Notes: generated by a model not told the origin, from the letters alone. DNA of 64,000 nucleotides from Psychroflexus lacisalsi (GCF_020164495.1 NZ_JAIQYZ010000001.1:930001-994000); one strand, 5' to 3'; positions 9,180 to 18,687 are shown, counted from the first letter of the stretch. Numbers and translations: made by a program.

Positions 9180-9437
9180 ATGTTTCAAAAAGTAATCTCC
9201 ACCAAAGGCTTTTGGAGATCTGTAATAATCCTTGCAGGCGGTCTTATCTTCATCTACAATATTGTAGATATTTGGTTTGCTTATGATTTTGATTGGGCTC
9301 TATATGCAGAAAACCGATTTGCCAAAGATAATTTGCTAAGGTTCTTTGTCGCTAACATCATGAGTGGATTTGTTTATGGTTTTGTTGTTACTTTTTTAAA
9401 ATTCAGAGGGAATATTAAAAAAAGAGACAAACAATGA
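9180..9437 (+). CDS. Small membrane protein of unknown function
   Basis: 85 residues with two hydrophobic segments (about residues 13-30 and 57-75) and a basic C-terminus (KKRDKQ). I do not recognise a family with a known role. Its ATG directly follows the stop of the MazG-like gene and its own stop overlaps the aroA start (ATGA), so it is clearly a real, cotranslated operon member. The tight packing argues for a conserved arrangement rather than a chance ORF. Confidence 0.75.
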   Translation: MFQKVISTKGFWRSVIILAGGLIFIYNIVDIWFAYDFDWALYAENRFAKDNLLRFFVANIMSGFVYGFVVTFLKFRGNIKKRDKQ

Positions 9438-10654
9438 AACTGAGCTATACCCCGATAAAAATCAATCAGTTTCAATTTGAAATTACTGGTTCCAAAAGCA
9501 TTTCTAATAGATACCTGATTCTAAAGGCACTGTTCCCTAATCTAGAACTTAAAGGATTATCCAATAGTGATGATACCCAGGTGCTTCAAAAAGCATTGTC
9601 AAAGCCTCTTGAGGAAACCAAAGAAATCGATATTCACCACGCAGGAACTGCCATGCGATTTTTAACGGCCTATTTATCAACCATTCCTGGCAGTGAAATC
9701 ATACTCACAGGAAGCGAGCGCATGCAGGAACGACCAATCGGTATTCTTGTAGAAGCGCTTAGAACTCTTGGAGCATCTATAGAATATGTGAAAATCGAAG
9801 GTTTTCCTCCTTTAAGAATATCTGGGAAATCCCTTCGAAAAGATACAATATCCATTTCGGCAGATGTCAGCAGTCAGTACATTACAGCTTTGATGCTCAT
9901 CGCACCTTCTTTAAAAAATGGCTTAACCATAAAGTTAGAGTCTAAAGTTACTTCCAAGCCTTATCTTAGAATGACAGCTCAAGCGCTTGAATCAATTGGA
10001 GTTAAGGTTGATTTTGACAGCCATTCCATTAAAGTATATTCACAAACTGAAATCGAACCTACACAAATTGCTGTCGAATCAGATTGGAGTTCCGTGTCTT
10101 ATTTCTACAGTTGTTTAGCTTTAATGAAAACAGGAACTTTTGAAATTTCTACCTTCAATAAAAACAGTCTTCAGGGAGATTCCAAAGTAGCTGAATTCTA
10201 TAAGCTGCTCGGCATCGAGACTCAGTTTGATAAAGAATCGATTCAGCTCTCAAAAATTGAGGACTTTAAATTTCCTACGAAGATTGAATTGGATCTCAAT
10301 GATACGCCAGATTTAGCACAGACGTTTGCTGTCACGTGTTTAGGGCTTGGAGTGGAATGTGTGTTGACTGGACTTCACACTTTAAAGGTAAAAGAAACAG
10401 ACAGGCTAGTAGCTTTAAAAAATGAAATCGAAAAATTTGGTGCTGAGGTTTTTATAACTACAGAATCTCTTCACTTAAAACTCATTTCGAAATTACATTC
10501 AGAAGTAAAAATTAAAACCTACCAAGACCATAGAATGGCTATGGCTTTCGCGCCATTGGCTCTTAAGACTGATCTGGAAATTTTGAATCCTGAAGTAGTT
10601 TCTAAGTCTTTTCCAGACTTTTGGGAGAAAATGAATATGCTCGGCATACAGTAA
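9434..10654 (+). CDS. aroA: 3-phosphoshikimate 1-carboxyvinyltransferase (EPSP synthase)
   Basis: 406 residues, a little shorter than typical (~425). It transfers the enolpyruvyl group of PEP to shikimate 3-phosphate. Visible motifs: GSKSISNR near residues 16-23, HAGTAMRFL near 57-65, SERMQERPIG near 78-88, SSQYITALMLIAP, the late KETDRL and the final DHRMAMAFAPLAL. It is the last gene of the plus-strand unit that begins with the DAHP synthase, so two steps of the shikimate pathway may share one transcript. Confidence 0.94.
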   Translation: MKLSYTPIKINQFQFEITGSKSISNRYLILKALFPNLELKGLSNSDDTQVLQKALSKPLEETKEIDIHHAGTAMRFLTAYLSTIPGSEIILTGSERMQERPIGILVEALRTLGASIEYVKIEGFPPLRISGKSLRKDTISISADVSSQYITALMLIAPSLKNGLTIKLESKVTSKPYLRMTAQALESIGVKVDFDSHSIKVYSQTEIEPTQIAVESDWSSVSYFYSCLALMKTGTFEISTFNKNSLQGDSKVAEFYKLLGIETQFDKESIQLSKIEDFKFPTKIELDLNDTPDLAQTFAVTCLGLGVECVLTGLHTLKVKETDRLVALKNEIEKFGAEVFITTESLHLKLISKLHSEVKIKTYQDHRMAMAFAPLALKTDLEILNPEVVSKSFPDFWEKMNMLGIQ

Positions 10655-10699
10655 AAACACTGTCTTGGAAGTTATTACGCTAAATAAACAATAATTTAC

Positions 10700-10731
10700 T
10701 TGACAACGCCTATCTCGCGGTCGTATATTTG
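10700..10731 (+). promoter_or_regulatory. queA promoter (TTG-N21-TATATTTG)
   Basis: TTG at 10700-10702 and TATATTTG at 10724-10731 are separated by 21 bases, a full match to the Bacteroidota consensus. The predicted start near 10737 leaves about 20 bases of leader before the ATG at 10759. Confidence 0.75.
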
Positions 10732-10758
10732 CACTCTTTTAAAAAAATATACTAGACT

Positions 10759-11814
10759 ATGGGAATGAAACTTTCACAATTCGAATTTACTTTACCTGAA
10801 GACCTTTTGGCAGAGTTTCCGTCGGAGCACAGAGATGAAGCTAAGTTAATGGTAGTAAATCGTAAAGATGGTACTATTGAGCATAAAATGTTTAAGGATG
10901 TGATCAATTACTTTGACGAAAAAGACGTCATGGTGTTCAATAATACCAAAGTTTTCCCAGCAAGACTCTACGGAAATAAGGAAAAAACTGGCGCCAAAAT
11001 CGAAGTCTTTCTTTTGAGAGAACTTAATCCTGAAACACGTCTTTGGGATGTATTAGTGGATCCAGCAAGAAAAATAAGAATCGGTAATAAACTTTATTTC
11101 GGCGAAGATGAAAGTCTGGTCGCTGAAGTTATTGATAATACAACCAACAGGGGTAGAACCCTGCGTTTCCTTTATGACGGGTCTTACCAGGACTTTAGAA
11201 ACAAGTTGACAGAACTTGGTCAAACTCCGCTTCCTAAGTACATAAAGCGTGATGTAGTGCCGGAAGATGCCGAGCGTTACCAGACTATTTATGCCAAAAA
11301 AGAAGGTGCTGTCGCAGCTCCAACGGCAGGGCTTCATTTCTCAAAACACTTGTTGAAACGTTTGGAAATTAAAGGAGTTGACTTTGCTGAAGTTACCTTA
11401 CACATCGGTCTTGGGACTTTCAATCCAGTAGAAGTTGAAGATTTATCCAAGCACAAAATGGATAGCGAAGAAATTATGATTGATAGCGAAGCTACATCGG
11501 TCATCAATAATGCAAAATCTGAAAAAAGAAGAATTTGTGCGGTTGGTACAACTGTAATGAGAACTTTGGAAAGTGCTGTTAGTTCAAACCATAGATTAAA
11601 TGAATACAATGGATGGACTAATAAATTTATTTTTCCACCACACGATTTTAGCATCGCTAATTGTATGATTACCAATTTTCACATGCCAAAATCAACTCTT
11701 CTAATGATGATTTCAGCATTTGCAGGGTACGATCTTATGGAGAAAGCTTATAAAGAAGCCATCAAGGAAAAGTATAAATTTTATTCTTACGGTGATGCTA
11801 TGCTGATTTTATAG
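10759..11814 (+). CDS. queA: S-adenosylmethionine:tRNA ribosyltransferase-isomerase
   Basis: 351 residues, full length. It transfers and isomerises the ribosyl part of SAM onto 7-aminomethyl-7-deazaguanine in tRNA to form epoxyqueuosine. Family features are the N-terminal [17 protein letters not shown], the [14 protein letters not shown] segment near residues 56-69, [14 protein letters not shown] near 177-190 and [11 protein letters not shown]-type sequence near 216-226. It has its own strong promoter and ends in a bidirectional terminator shared with rlmH. A second in-frame ATG two codons in (MGMKLSQ) could also be used. Confidence 0.95.
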   Translation: MGMKLSQFEFTLPEDLLAEFPSEHRDEAKLMVVNRKDGTIEHKMFKDVINYFDEKDVMVFNNTKVFPARLYGNKEKTGAKIEVFLLRELNPETRLWDVLVDPARKIRIGNKLYFGEDESLVAEVIDNTTNRGRTLRFLYDGSYQDFRNKLTELGQTPLPKYIKRDVVPEDAERYQTIYAKKEGAVAAPTAGLHFSKHLLKRLEIKGVDFAEVTLHIGLGTFNPVEVEDLSKHKMDSEEIMIDSEATSVINNAKSEKRRICAVGTTVMRTLESAVSSNHRLNEYNGWTNKFIFPPHDFSIANCMITNFHMPKSTLLMMISAFAGYDLMEKAYKEAIKEKYKFYSYGDAMLIL

Positions 11815-11836
11815 CAGTTCACTTTTAACAATACAG

Positions 11837-11870
11837 AAAGCTGACTTGCAACTTGCAAGTCAGCTTTTTT
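11837..11870. terminator. Bidirectional terminator between queA and rlmH
   Basis: Arms at 11837-11851 and 11853-11867 are perfectly complementary. In practice this gives a stem of about 12 pairs with a small loop, followed by a T-run on the plus strand and preceded by A residues. It lies between two converging genes and ends one base from the rlmH stop. Confidence 0.85.
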
Positions 11871-12344
11871 TTATTCGTGATGGTAAGGAAGATTTTTTAA
11901 AATAGAAAAGGCTCTATACAATTGCTCGGTAAAAAATAACCGAATCATTTGGTGAGAAAAAGTCATTTTGGAAAGGGATAATATTCGATTACCTCTGTCA
12001 TAAACTGGTTTAGAAAATCCATAAGGACCACCAATGACAAACACCAGTTTTTTAATGCCCGAATTCATTCTTTTTTGAAGCCAGCTGGCGAACTTGGTTG
12101 AGGAATGATCAACACCATTTTCATCTAATAGAACAACAAAATCTGAGTTTGAAATTTTACTCAATATAAGCTCACCTTCTTTTTCCTTCTGGACTTCAGT
12201 CTCCATGTTTTTCCTTTTCTTGAGGTCCGGAATGATGGTGACTTCAAATTTTACAAAAAACGATAAGCGTTTCTTATAATCATTAATTAATGCTTCCAAA
12301 TGCTTATTATCCGTTTTGCCTACAAGTACTAATGAGATGGTCAT
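11871..12344 (-). CDS. rlmH: 23S rRNA (pseudouridine1915-N3)-methyltransferase
   Basis: 157 residues from the ATG at 12344 (MTISLVLVGKT), exactly the usual SPOUT RlmH length. A longer frame upstream would run through the promoter region. It has the SAM-knot motif FVIGGPYGFS near residues 101-110, LSLSKMTFSHQMIRLFFTEQLYRA and the C-terminal PYHHE. It methylates pseudouridine 1915 in helix 69 of 23S rRNA on the assembled ribosome. It is divergent from nadC, with overlapping promoters in the 47-base gap. Confidence 0.93.
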   Translation of the reverse strand: MTISLVLVGKTDNKHLEALINDYKKRLSFFVKFEVTIIPDLKKRKNMETEVQKEKEGELILSKISNSDFVVLLDENGVDHSSTKFASWLQKRMNSGIKKLVFVIGGPYGFSKPVYDRGNRILSLSKMTFSHQMIRLFFTEQLYRAFSILKNLPYHHE

Positions 12345-12359
12345 CCGTCTAAAAAAGTT

Positions 12360-12382
12360 TAACTTTGTTTGAGACAAAAATA
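12360..12382. promoter_or_regulatory. Overlapping divergent promoters for nadC (+) and rlmH (-)
   Basis: A TAACTTTG element lies at 12360-12367 on the plus strand, and TATTTTTG on the minus strand at 12382-12375. The predicted start sites (about 12373 plus, 12369 minus) cross each other, so the two polymerases would compete for the same DNA. The -33 elements are weak for both. These elements also decide the starts: ATG 12392 for nadC and ATG 12344 for rlmH. Confidence 0.55.
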
Positions 12383-12391
12383 GATAACCAA

Positions 12392-13249
12392 ATGATTAGC
12401 GAAAAGCAATTGGCTCAAGAAATTCAAATCATTATTGAAAATGCAATAAGAGAAGATGTTGGTGATGGAGATCATTCTAGTTTGGCTTGTATCCCTAAAG
12501 AGGCAACAGGGAAGGCTAAATTGCTCGTAAAGGATGAGGGAATACTGGCAGGAGTCAATTTTGCACAACAAGTTTTTAATTATGTTGACCCTTCTTTGGA
12601 GATAGAAAACCTTATGAAAGATGGTGATGCAATGACTCACGGAGATATTGCATTCTACGTTTCAGGCTCAAGCCAATCAATTTTGAAAGCAGAGCGGTTG
12701 GTCCTTAATGCCATGCAACGTATGAGTGCGATTGCCACAAAGGCAAATTTGTTTTCAAGTCTACTAAAAGATTACAAAACCCAGATTTTAGACACGCGAA
12801 AGACAACTCCTGGATTTAGAGCTTTAGAAAAGATGGCTGTAAAAATCGGAGGTGGAGAAAATCACAGATTTGCGCTTTACGATATGATCATGTTGAAAGA
12901 TAATCACATAGATTTTGCAGGAGGAATTTCAAAAGCGATAGAAAAAACCATTAGGTATCTGGCAGATAAAAAATTGGATCTCAAAATTGTAGTGGAAGCA
13001 AGATCACTTTCAGAAGTAGAAGAAATTTTACAGTCCGATGGTGTTTATAGAATTTTGCTCGATAATTTTAGTTATGATGACACCAAAAAAGCGGTGAAGT
13101 TGATTGGCGGTAGATGCTTTACAGAATCAAGTGGAGGCATTACGCTAGAAAATGCAAAATATTATGCGGAATGTGGAGTAGATTACATTTCAAGTGGAGC
13201 ACTTATTCATTCGGTTCATAATCTAGATCTAAGTTTAAAAGCTATATAA
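12392..13249 (+). CDS. nadC: Nicotinate-nucleotide pyrophosphorylase (carboxylating), quinolinate phosphoribosyltransferase
   Basis: 285 residues from the ATG at 12392 (MISEKQLAQEIQ). The frame is open upstream to 12365, but that part overlaps the promoter. It converts quinolinate and PRPP to nicotinate mononucleotide in de novo NAD synthesis. Motifs seen: REDVGDGDHSS near residues 21-31, AERLVLNAMQRMSAIAT near 100-116, DTRKTTPGFRALEKMAVKIGGGENHR near 130-155 (quinolinate and phosphate binding) and ESSGGITLENA near the end. It starts a plus-strand run with the YihY-type gene one base after its stop. Confidence 0.94.
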   Translation: MISEKQLAQEIQIIIENAIREDVGDGDHSSLACIPKEATGKAKLLVKDEGILAGVNFAQQVFNYVDPSLEIENLMKDGDAMTHGDIAFYVSGSSQSILKAERLVLNAMQRMSAIATKANLFSSLLKDYKTQILDTRKTTPGFRALEKMAVKIGGGENHRFALYDMIMLKDNHIDFAGGISKAIEKTIRYLADKKLDLKIVVEARSLSEVEEILQSDGVYRILLDNFSYDDTKKAVKLIGGRCFTESSGGITLENAKYYAECGVDYISSGALIHSVHNLDLSLKAI

Positions 13250-13250
13250 T

Positions 13251-14177
13251 ATGGCCGTTGAAATTAGTGATTCTCTTAAGAAAATACCAGTAATTTGTAG
13301 TATTGCTTATCGAATGAACGAGACTAAACTGCCTGGTTTCGAGGGCTTCACCCTTTATGATCTTTTTAGTTTATACATTATTGGAATTTTAAAGGGAACA
13401 TTCTCAACCAGAGCGGGTTCTATTGCTTTTAGCTTCTTTATGGCTATTTTTCCTTTTTTACTTTTTATACTGAATTTGATACCGTTCGTTTGGTTCATCG
13501 ATAATTTCCAACAAGAGTTACTCAATTATCTGGAAGAATTATTACCGCCACAAACCGCTGGTTTATTTCAAGATATATTTTATGACATAGCCAATAATCC
13601 AAGAGCTGGTCTGCTTTCTTTTGTTTTTTTACTTTCTATATTTTTGATGTCCAACGGCGTAAACGCCATTTTCACTGGCTTTGAATTTTCTTATCATACA
13701 CGATTTAATAGAACAATCATTCGGCAATATATGGTTGCTGTGGGGGTCGCTTTAATTGTAGCTATCCTTCTTTTGATAGCGGTAATTGCTACGGTGTATT
13801 TAACATTCGTCATTGATCAATTCAAAAGTTTAGGAGTAGTCGGTGACTCATTACTACTTGCCAAATATGGTCGTTTTGCTATCCTGGTTTTGGTTTTGAT
13901 TCTGGGAATTTCAACTTTGTATTACTTCGGAACCAAAGAGGGAAGGAAAACCCGGTTTTTTTCTTTGGGAACTTTTTTTACAACTATTTTAATTATTTTA
14001 ACCACATACTTGTTCTCTATTTATGTCGAAAATTTTAGTGCGTACAACAAACTATATGGATCAATTGGAGCTTTGTTGATTCTCATGTTATATATTTGGT
14101 TAAACTCAAATATTCTTTTGTTGGGTTTCGAACTAAATGGATCACTTTATAACCTTAAACGAAAATCAAAATACTAA
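13251..14177 (+). CDS. YihY/virulence factor BrkB family membrane protein
   Basis: 308 residues with about six transmembrane segments, beginning after a soluble N-terminus of ~40 residues. The TRAGSIAFSFFMAIFPFLLF segment near residues 57-76 and the final YGSIGALLILMLYIWLNSNILLLGFELN segment are characteristic of the BrkB/YihY family. Its older annotation as ribonuclease BN is wrong for this family, and its function is not established. It follows nadC by one base, and its C-terminus overlaps the longer reading of the next gene but not the preferred start. Confidence 0.85.
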   Translation: MAVEISDSLKKIPVICSIAYRMNETKLPGFEGFTLYDLFSLYIIGILKGTFSTRAGSIAFSFFMAIFPFLLFILNLIPFVWFIDNFQQELLNYLEELLPPQTAGLFQDIFYDIANNPRAGLLSFVFLLSIFLMSNGVNAIFTGFEFSYHTRFNRTIIRQYMVAVGVALIVAILLLIAVIATVYLTFVIDQFKSLGVVGDSLLLAKYGRFAILVLVLILGISTLYYFGTKEGRKTRFFSLGTFFTTILIILTTYLFSIYVENFSAYNKLYGSIGALLILMLYIWLNSNILLLGFELNGSLYNLKRKSKY

Positions 14178-14181
14178 AACT

Positions 14182-14742
14182 ATGAAAACACGCTTTTTAA
14201 TGATTCTAGTCCTTGTAATTGCTTCTACAACTTTTGCACAAACTGAAGTTGCCGGAATTGAACTTCCTGATACTTTTCAAGTTGGAGAAACAGAACTCAG
14301 CTTAAATGGTGCGGGAGTACGAGAGAAATTCTGGATGGATATGTACGCTGGCGGCCTTTATACATCTCAAAAAATGTCGGATGCTCAAAAAGTAATGGAT
14401 GCCGATGCTCCTATGGTCATTAAATTACATATAGTTTCTGGATTAATATCAAGTGATAAAATGAGTTCTGCTGTCGAAGAAGGCTTTGAAAATTCAACAA
14501 ATGGAAATACCAAACCTTACAGAGCAAAAATAGATAAGTTTATTTCTTTTTTCTCTGATGAAATCACCAAAAATGATGTCTTTGATATTACTTATACTCC
14601 TTTAGATGGTGTTGTGGTCTTTAAAAACGGTGAGGAGCTTGGTAGTATTAAAGGTGCTGATTTTAAAAAGGCTCTTTTTGGCATTTGGTTTTGTAACAAG
14701 CCTGCAGATAAGGATTTAATGAAAGGAATGTTAGGACAATAA
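14182..14742 (+). CDS. Secreted chalcone isomerase-like protein
   Basis: 186 residues from the ATG at 14182, which gives a clean signal peptide (MKTRFLMILVLVIASTTFAQ). A longer frame from 14137 would bury that signal and overlap the YihY-type gene. The body resembles the bacterial chalcone isomerase-like fold: VAGIELPDTFQVGE, then GAGVREKFWMDMYAGGLYT, and FGIWFCNKPADKDLMKGMLG at the end. Plant-type flavonoid chemistry is not expected; bacterial members may bind fatty acids or other ligands. It is probably periplasmic and cotranscribed with the next small secreted protein. Confidence 0.8.
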   Translation: MKTRFLMILVLVIASTTFAQTEVAGIELPDTFQVGETELSLNGAGVREKFWMDMYAGGLYTSQKMSDAQKVMDADAPMVIKLHIVSGLISSDKMSSAVEEGFENSTNGNTKPYRAKIDKFISFFSDEITKNDVFDITYTPLDGVVVFKNGEELGSIKGADFKKALFGIWFCNKPADKDLMKGMLGQ

Positions 14743-14746
14743 TTAT

Positions 14747-15172
14747 ATGAAATTTTTGATATTACTTACAGGTTTCCTTTTTGGAAACCTTATTTATTCT
14801 CAACAAGTCTATGGTGAGTGGAAAACGATAGACGATGAAACGGGTGTTACAAAATCTATTGTTAAGGTTTATAAAGATGATGGGCAGGTTTTTGGGAAAG
14901 TGAAAAGAATCCTCAGAGAAGACAAGAGAGACGTTCGCTGCACAGAATGTAAAGGTGATTTGAAAAATCAGAAAGTAGAAGGAATGGTGATTTTAAAAAA
15001 TCTTTCTAAAGACGACAATAAGTATAATGATGGCACCATTACCGATCCTGAAAACGGAAAAACTTATGAGGCCAAGATTTGGCTAAAAGAAGGTGACCCC
15101 AACACACTTATGGTAAGAGGCTATGTCGCATTTTTTTATCGTACACAGGAATGGAAAAGGATTGAAAACTAA
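14747..15172 (+). CDS. Secreted DUF2147 family protein
   Basis: 141 residues with an N-terminal signal peptide (about 18 residues ending near IYSQ). The body matches DUF2147: GEWKTIDDETG near residues 24-34, the paired cysteines in VRCTECKG, and GTITDPENGKTYEAKIWL near 96-113, ending in FFYRTQEWKR. Function is unknown; it is a small beta-rich periplasmic protein. It begins four bases after the chalcone isomerase-like gene and 17 bases before priA. Confidence 0.85.
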   Translation: MKFLILLTGFLFGNLIYSQQVYGEWKTIDDETGVTKSIVKVYKDDGQVFGKVKRILREDKRDVRCTECKGDLKNQKVEGMVILKNLSKDDNKYNDGTITDPENGKTYEAKIWLKEGDPNTLMVRGYVAFFYRTQEWKRIEN

Positions 15173-15189
15173 CGGATAACACTTATTTC

Positions 15190-17652
15190 ATGTCTTTTTT
15201 TATTGATGTCATTGTTCCTTTACCTCTCGAACAGAGATTTACATATTCTGTTACTGATGAAGAACATGAGCGTTTGCAAATTGGCATGAGAGTAGCAGTG
15301 CCATTTGGCAAGAGAAAAGTCTATACAAGTATTGTTGCCAAAATCCACAGCACGCCACCCGTTCGTTATGAAGCCAAGCCTGTTGAAGAACTGCTTGATG
15401 AGTCGCCTACCGTTACAGCTTATCAGCTCAAACTTTGGAAGTGGATTGCAGACTATTATTTGTGTACGGAAGGCGAGATTTTAAAATCAGCCTTACCAAG
15501 TGCGCTATTGATAGAAAGTGAAACTGTTATTGAGCCTCATCCTGATTATGATATTAATACAATTGATGAAGATAAACATCTTAATGATAGTGAATATTTA
15601 ATACTGCAAGCCCTTCAGAAGCAAAGCCTGTTAAAGATTAGTGAGATTACACTTATTCTTGACAGGAAAACCATCTTTCCAGTCATCAATGCGATGGCAG
15701 AAAAAGGATTAATTCTTATAAATCAGGAATTAAATAAACAATACAAGCCTAAACTTCAGAAATACATAAAACTTTCTGACCATTACTCATCAGAGACAGA
15801 ATTGCCAGGTCTTTTGGAAAGCTTGGAAAGAGCGAACAAACAAAAGGAAGCTCTTTTAAAATTGTTTAGCCTGAAAGCTCAAACTAAAAAGCCAATATCA
15901 TTAAAAGTACTAAAAGAAGAAGCTGGAGTTTCTGATTCAGTCATCAAGTCATTGGTCGATAAATCCATCTTTGAAGAATATCACATAAAAAAAGATAGAA
16001 TTCAATATGACGGGGATTCATCCTCGCACCAAATCAATCTCAACGACTATCAAACTGAAGCTTTAGAGGATATTAAAAATGGATTTAACAAACATCCAGT
16101 GTGTCTGCTTCAAGGGGTGACCTCTTCAGGTAAAACGGAAGTGTATATTAAGCTGATTGAAAAAGTAATACGCGAAGGAAAGCAAACACTTTATCTGTTG
16201 CCAGAAATTGCTTTAACTACCCAACTTATACAGCGTTTGCAAGATTATTTTGGAGATCAGGTTTTAGTTTACCACAGTAAATATTCTGTCAACGAAAGAG
16301 TTGAAGTTTATAGGCATGTCCTCAATGGAACTAAAGGTAAAATTGTGATAGGTGCCAGATCCTCCATTTTCCTGCCTTTTCAAGATTTAGGACTTATTGT
16401 TGTCGATGAATCACACGAAAGCAGTTTTAAGCAGTTTGATCCGGCTCCCCGTTACCATGCCAGAGATACTGCGATTGTGTTGGCTTCCTTTTTTAAAGCC
16501 AAAACACTTCTGGGTACAGCGACGCCAAGTGTGGAAAGTTTTCATAATGTCAAACAAGATAAGTACGCATTTGCTCAATTGACAAGACGTTACGGCAATG
16601 TGATTCCACCCAAAATTGAGCTTGTTGATCTCAAGGATCAACAGAGAAAACAGAAGATGACTGGTCATTTCTCTGAAACTCTTCTCAATGCTATCAAAGA
16701 AACCTTGAAGCAAGGGCAGCAGGTTATTCTTTTTCAAAATAGAAGAGGATTTTCTCCAATTCTGGAATGTAACACCTGTGGTCATGCTCCGCAATGTCCC
16801 AATTGCGATGTGAGTCTCACTTACCATAAGCATAATAACACGCTGAGGTGCCATTATTGCGGTTATCACATTGCCATGCAAACCAAATGTATGGCTTGCG
16901 GATCAAACGATGTGACTACCAAAGGCTTTGGTACTGAGCAAATAGAGACCGAACTACATGCTATGTTTGAGGATAAAGTCATCAAGCGTATGGATCTCGA
17001 TACGACTCGTGGTAAATACGCTTATGAAAAAATAATTTCCGCTTTTGAGAATAGGGAAATTGACATTTTGGTGGGGACACAAATGTTGACCAAAGGTCTT
17101 GACTTTAGGCACGTAAAGCTTGTGGGTGTAATGAATGCGGATAGTTTGCTCAATTTCCCCGATTTTAGAGCTCACGAACGAAGTTTTCAATTACTAGTCC
17201 AGGTTGCGGGTAGGGCAGGACGAACCGAAGAACAAGGTCAAGTTCTTATTCAAACCTATAATCCTTACCATCGCATCTTACAGCAAGTCACCACCAATAG
17301 TTACGATGAAATGTTTAAAGAACAACTAGATGAGCGCCGACATTTTAAATACCCGCCTTTATTTAGAATGATCAAGATCACTTTTAAATCCCGGGATTTA
17401 AATAAAATGAATGAAGGTTCAGATTGGCTTGCGCTTTACTACAGGCAAATTTTTACAACTAATGTTCTGGGACCAGAATTTCCAGCTATTTCAAGAATTC
17501 GAAACCAATACCATAAAAATATTCTGATCAAAATTCCACATGATCAGTCACTGGCAAAAACTAAAGCCTACGTAAAAGCGGGCGTTGATAAGTTTAAATC
17601 TATTGCTCAATTTCGTTCAATAAAAGTGGTGGTAAATGTGGATCCTTATTAA
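15190..17652 (+). CDS. priA: Primosomal protein N' (replication restart helicase PriA)
   Basis: 820 residues, full length. The N-terminal DNA-binding domain (FIDVIVPLPLEQRFTY) is followed by a superfamily 2 helicase core with Walker A GVTSSGKTEVY near residue 312, the DESHE box near 400, and late motifs GTQMLTKGLDF and QVAGRAGR. Between them lie eight zinc-ligand cysteines (CNTCGH, CPNCD, CHYCG, CMACG, residues ~530-580). PriA recognises stalled forks and D-loops and reloads the replicative helicase. The small secreted-protein genes before it are unlikely to be functionally related. Confidence 0.95.
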   Translation: MSFFIDVIVPLPLEQRFTYSVTDEEHERLQIGMRVAVPFGKRKVYTSIVAKIHSTPPVRYEAKPVEELLDESPTVTAYQLKLWKWIADYYLCTEGEILKSALPSALLIESETVIEPHPDYDINTIDEDKHLNDSEYLILQALQKQSLLKISEITLILDRKTIFPVINAMAEKGLILINQELNKQYKPKLQKYIKLSDHYSSETELPGLLESLERANKQKEALLKLFSLKAQTKKPISLKVLKEEAGVSDSVIKSLVDKSIFEEYHIKKDRIQYDGDSSSHQINLNDYQTEALEDIKNGFNKHPVCLLQGVTSSGKTEVYIKLIEKVIREGKQTLYLLPEIALTTQLIQRLQDYFGDQVLVYHSKYSVNERVEVYRHVLNGTKGKIVIGARSSIFLPFQDLGLIVVDESHESSFKQFDPAPRYHARDTAIVLASFFKAKTLLGTATPSVESFHNVKQDKYAFAQLTRRYGNVIPPKIELVDLKDQQRKQKMTGHFSETLLNAIKETLKQGQQVILFQNRRGFSPILECNTCGHAPQCPNCDVSLTYHKHNNTLRCHYCGYHIAMQTKCMACGSNDVTTKGFGTEQIETELHAMFEDKVIKRMDLDTTRGKYAYEKIISAFENREIDILVGTQMLTKGLDFRHVKLVGVMNADSLLNFPDFRAHERSFQLLVQVAGRAGRTEEQGQVLIQTYNPYHRILQQVTTNSYDEMFKEQLDERRHFKYPPLFRMIKITFKSRDLNKMNEGSDWLALYYRQIFTTNVLGPEFPAISRIRNQYHKNILIKIPHDQSLAKTKAYVKAGVDKFKSIAQFRSIKVVVNVDPY

Positions 17653-17739
17653 CATTTTCACCATTAAATTATAATTACGGCTTATAGACTTATATGATTC
17701 TCCAATACTATTGTATTTTTATAGAAAAATTATTCAGCA

Positions 17740-18687
17740 ATGACTATTACTCAACTTACTTATGTGCTTGCGGTAGCAGAATATAAGAACTTCACCAAAG
17801 CTTCAGAAAAAGTGTTCGTTACACAGCCTACACTGAGTATGCAAGTCCAGAAACTTGAAGAAGAACTAAATGTGAAAATTTTTGATAGAAGTAAAAAGCC
17901 TATCAAATTAACTCCAGTAGGTGAGAAAATAATTGAGCAGGCCAAAAACATAGTCAACGAAAGTGTAAGAATACAAGACATTGTTGATCAGCAAAAAGGC
18001 TTTGTAGGTGGTGAATTCAAACTTGGAATCATCCCGACAGTCATGCCAACATTACTGCCAATGTTCCTGAATAATTTTGTGAAAAAATATCCAAAGATTA
18101 ATTTGAAAATAGAAGAATTACACACCGAAGTGATTATTGAAAAATTAATTGATGGTCATCTGGATGCTGGGATCGCAGCGACTCCGCTTGGTAATGAGAA
18201 GATTAAGGAAAAGCCGTTATACTATGAGCCATTTATGGCCTATATACCAGAACAACATAGATTATTTAATTCTAAAGACATCACAGCTGAGGACCTAAAT
18301 GTGGATGAAGTCCTTTTACTGGAAGATGGGCATTGTTTTAAAGACAACATTCTTAATTTATGCAAAACAGCCCAAAACCTACCGGACCAAAAACGTTTCT
18401 ATCTTGAAAGTGGAAGTTTTGAAACGCTTATAAAATTAGCTGACGAAGGTTTGGGTATGACTTTATTGCCTTATCTACACACTTTAGATTTAAAAGAAGG
18501 AAAACAGAAAAATGTAAAGTTTTTCAAAAAACCTTATCCTTCAAGAGAAATAAGTTTGGTTCATCATAAGAATGAATTGAAGTCGCATATCATCAAAGCT
18601 CTACAAGAGTCGATCAACTCAATCGTTAAAGCTGCAATACAATTTCAGGATGTTGAAATAATAAGTCCGCTTAATCAACGTAAGTAA
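17740..18687 (+). CDS. oxyR: LysR-type peroxide-sensing regulator OxyR
   Basis: 315 residues. A winged-helix DNA-binding domain (residues 1-60, TQLTYVLAVAEYKNFTKASEKVFVTQPTLS) is followed by a periplasmic-binding-protein-like sensor. The sensor holds DGHCFKDNILNLC, with cysteines at residues 199 and 208, the same positions and nine-residue spacing as the redox pair of E. coli OxyR. It is therefore a peroxide sensor rather than a generic LysR protein. No catalase, Dps or alkyl hydroperoxide reductase is in the window, so targets must lie elsewhere. An 87-base gap separates it from priA. Confidence 0.9.
   Translation: MTITQLTYVLAVAEYKNFTKASEKVFVTQPTLSMQVQKLEEELNVKIFDRSKKPIKLTPVGEKIIEQAKNIVNESVRIQDIVDQQKGFVGGEFKLGIIPTVMPTLLPMFLNNFVKKYPKINLKIEELHTEVIIEKLIDGHLDAGIAATPLGNEKIKEKPLYYEPFMAYIPEQHRLFNSKDITAEDLNVDEVLLLEDGHCFKDNILNLCKTAQNLPDQKRFYLESGSFETLIKLADEGLGMTLLPYLHTLDLKEGKQKNVKFFKKPYPSREISLVHHKNELKSHIIKALQESINSIVKAAIQFQDVEIISPLNQRK

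Noticed and set aside
12345-12377. N-terminal extension of RlmH (MSQTKLNFFRR...)
   Set aside because: It runs across the rlmH promoter element, and the family length of 157 residues is reached from the ATG at 12344.
13251-14177. Ribonuclease BN annotation for the YihY/BrkB-type gene
   Set aside because: The protein is an integral membrane protein with no nuclease motifs. That label for this family is historical and incorrect.
14182-14742. Flavonoid-type chalcone isomerase activity
   Set aside because: Only the fold is shared; no flavonoid pathway genes are present, and the protein is secreted.
16411-16881. 156-codon minus-strand frame opposite priA
   Set aside because: Antisense shadow of the helicase and zinc region; no recognisable protein features.
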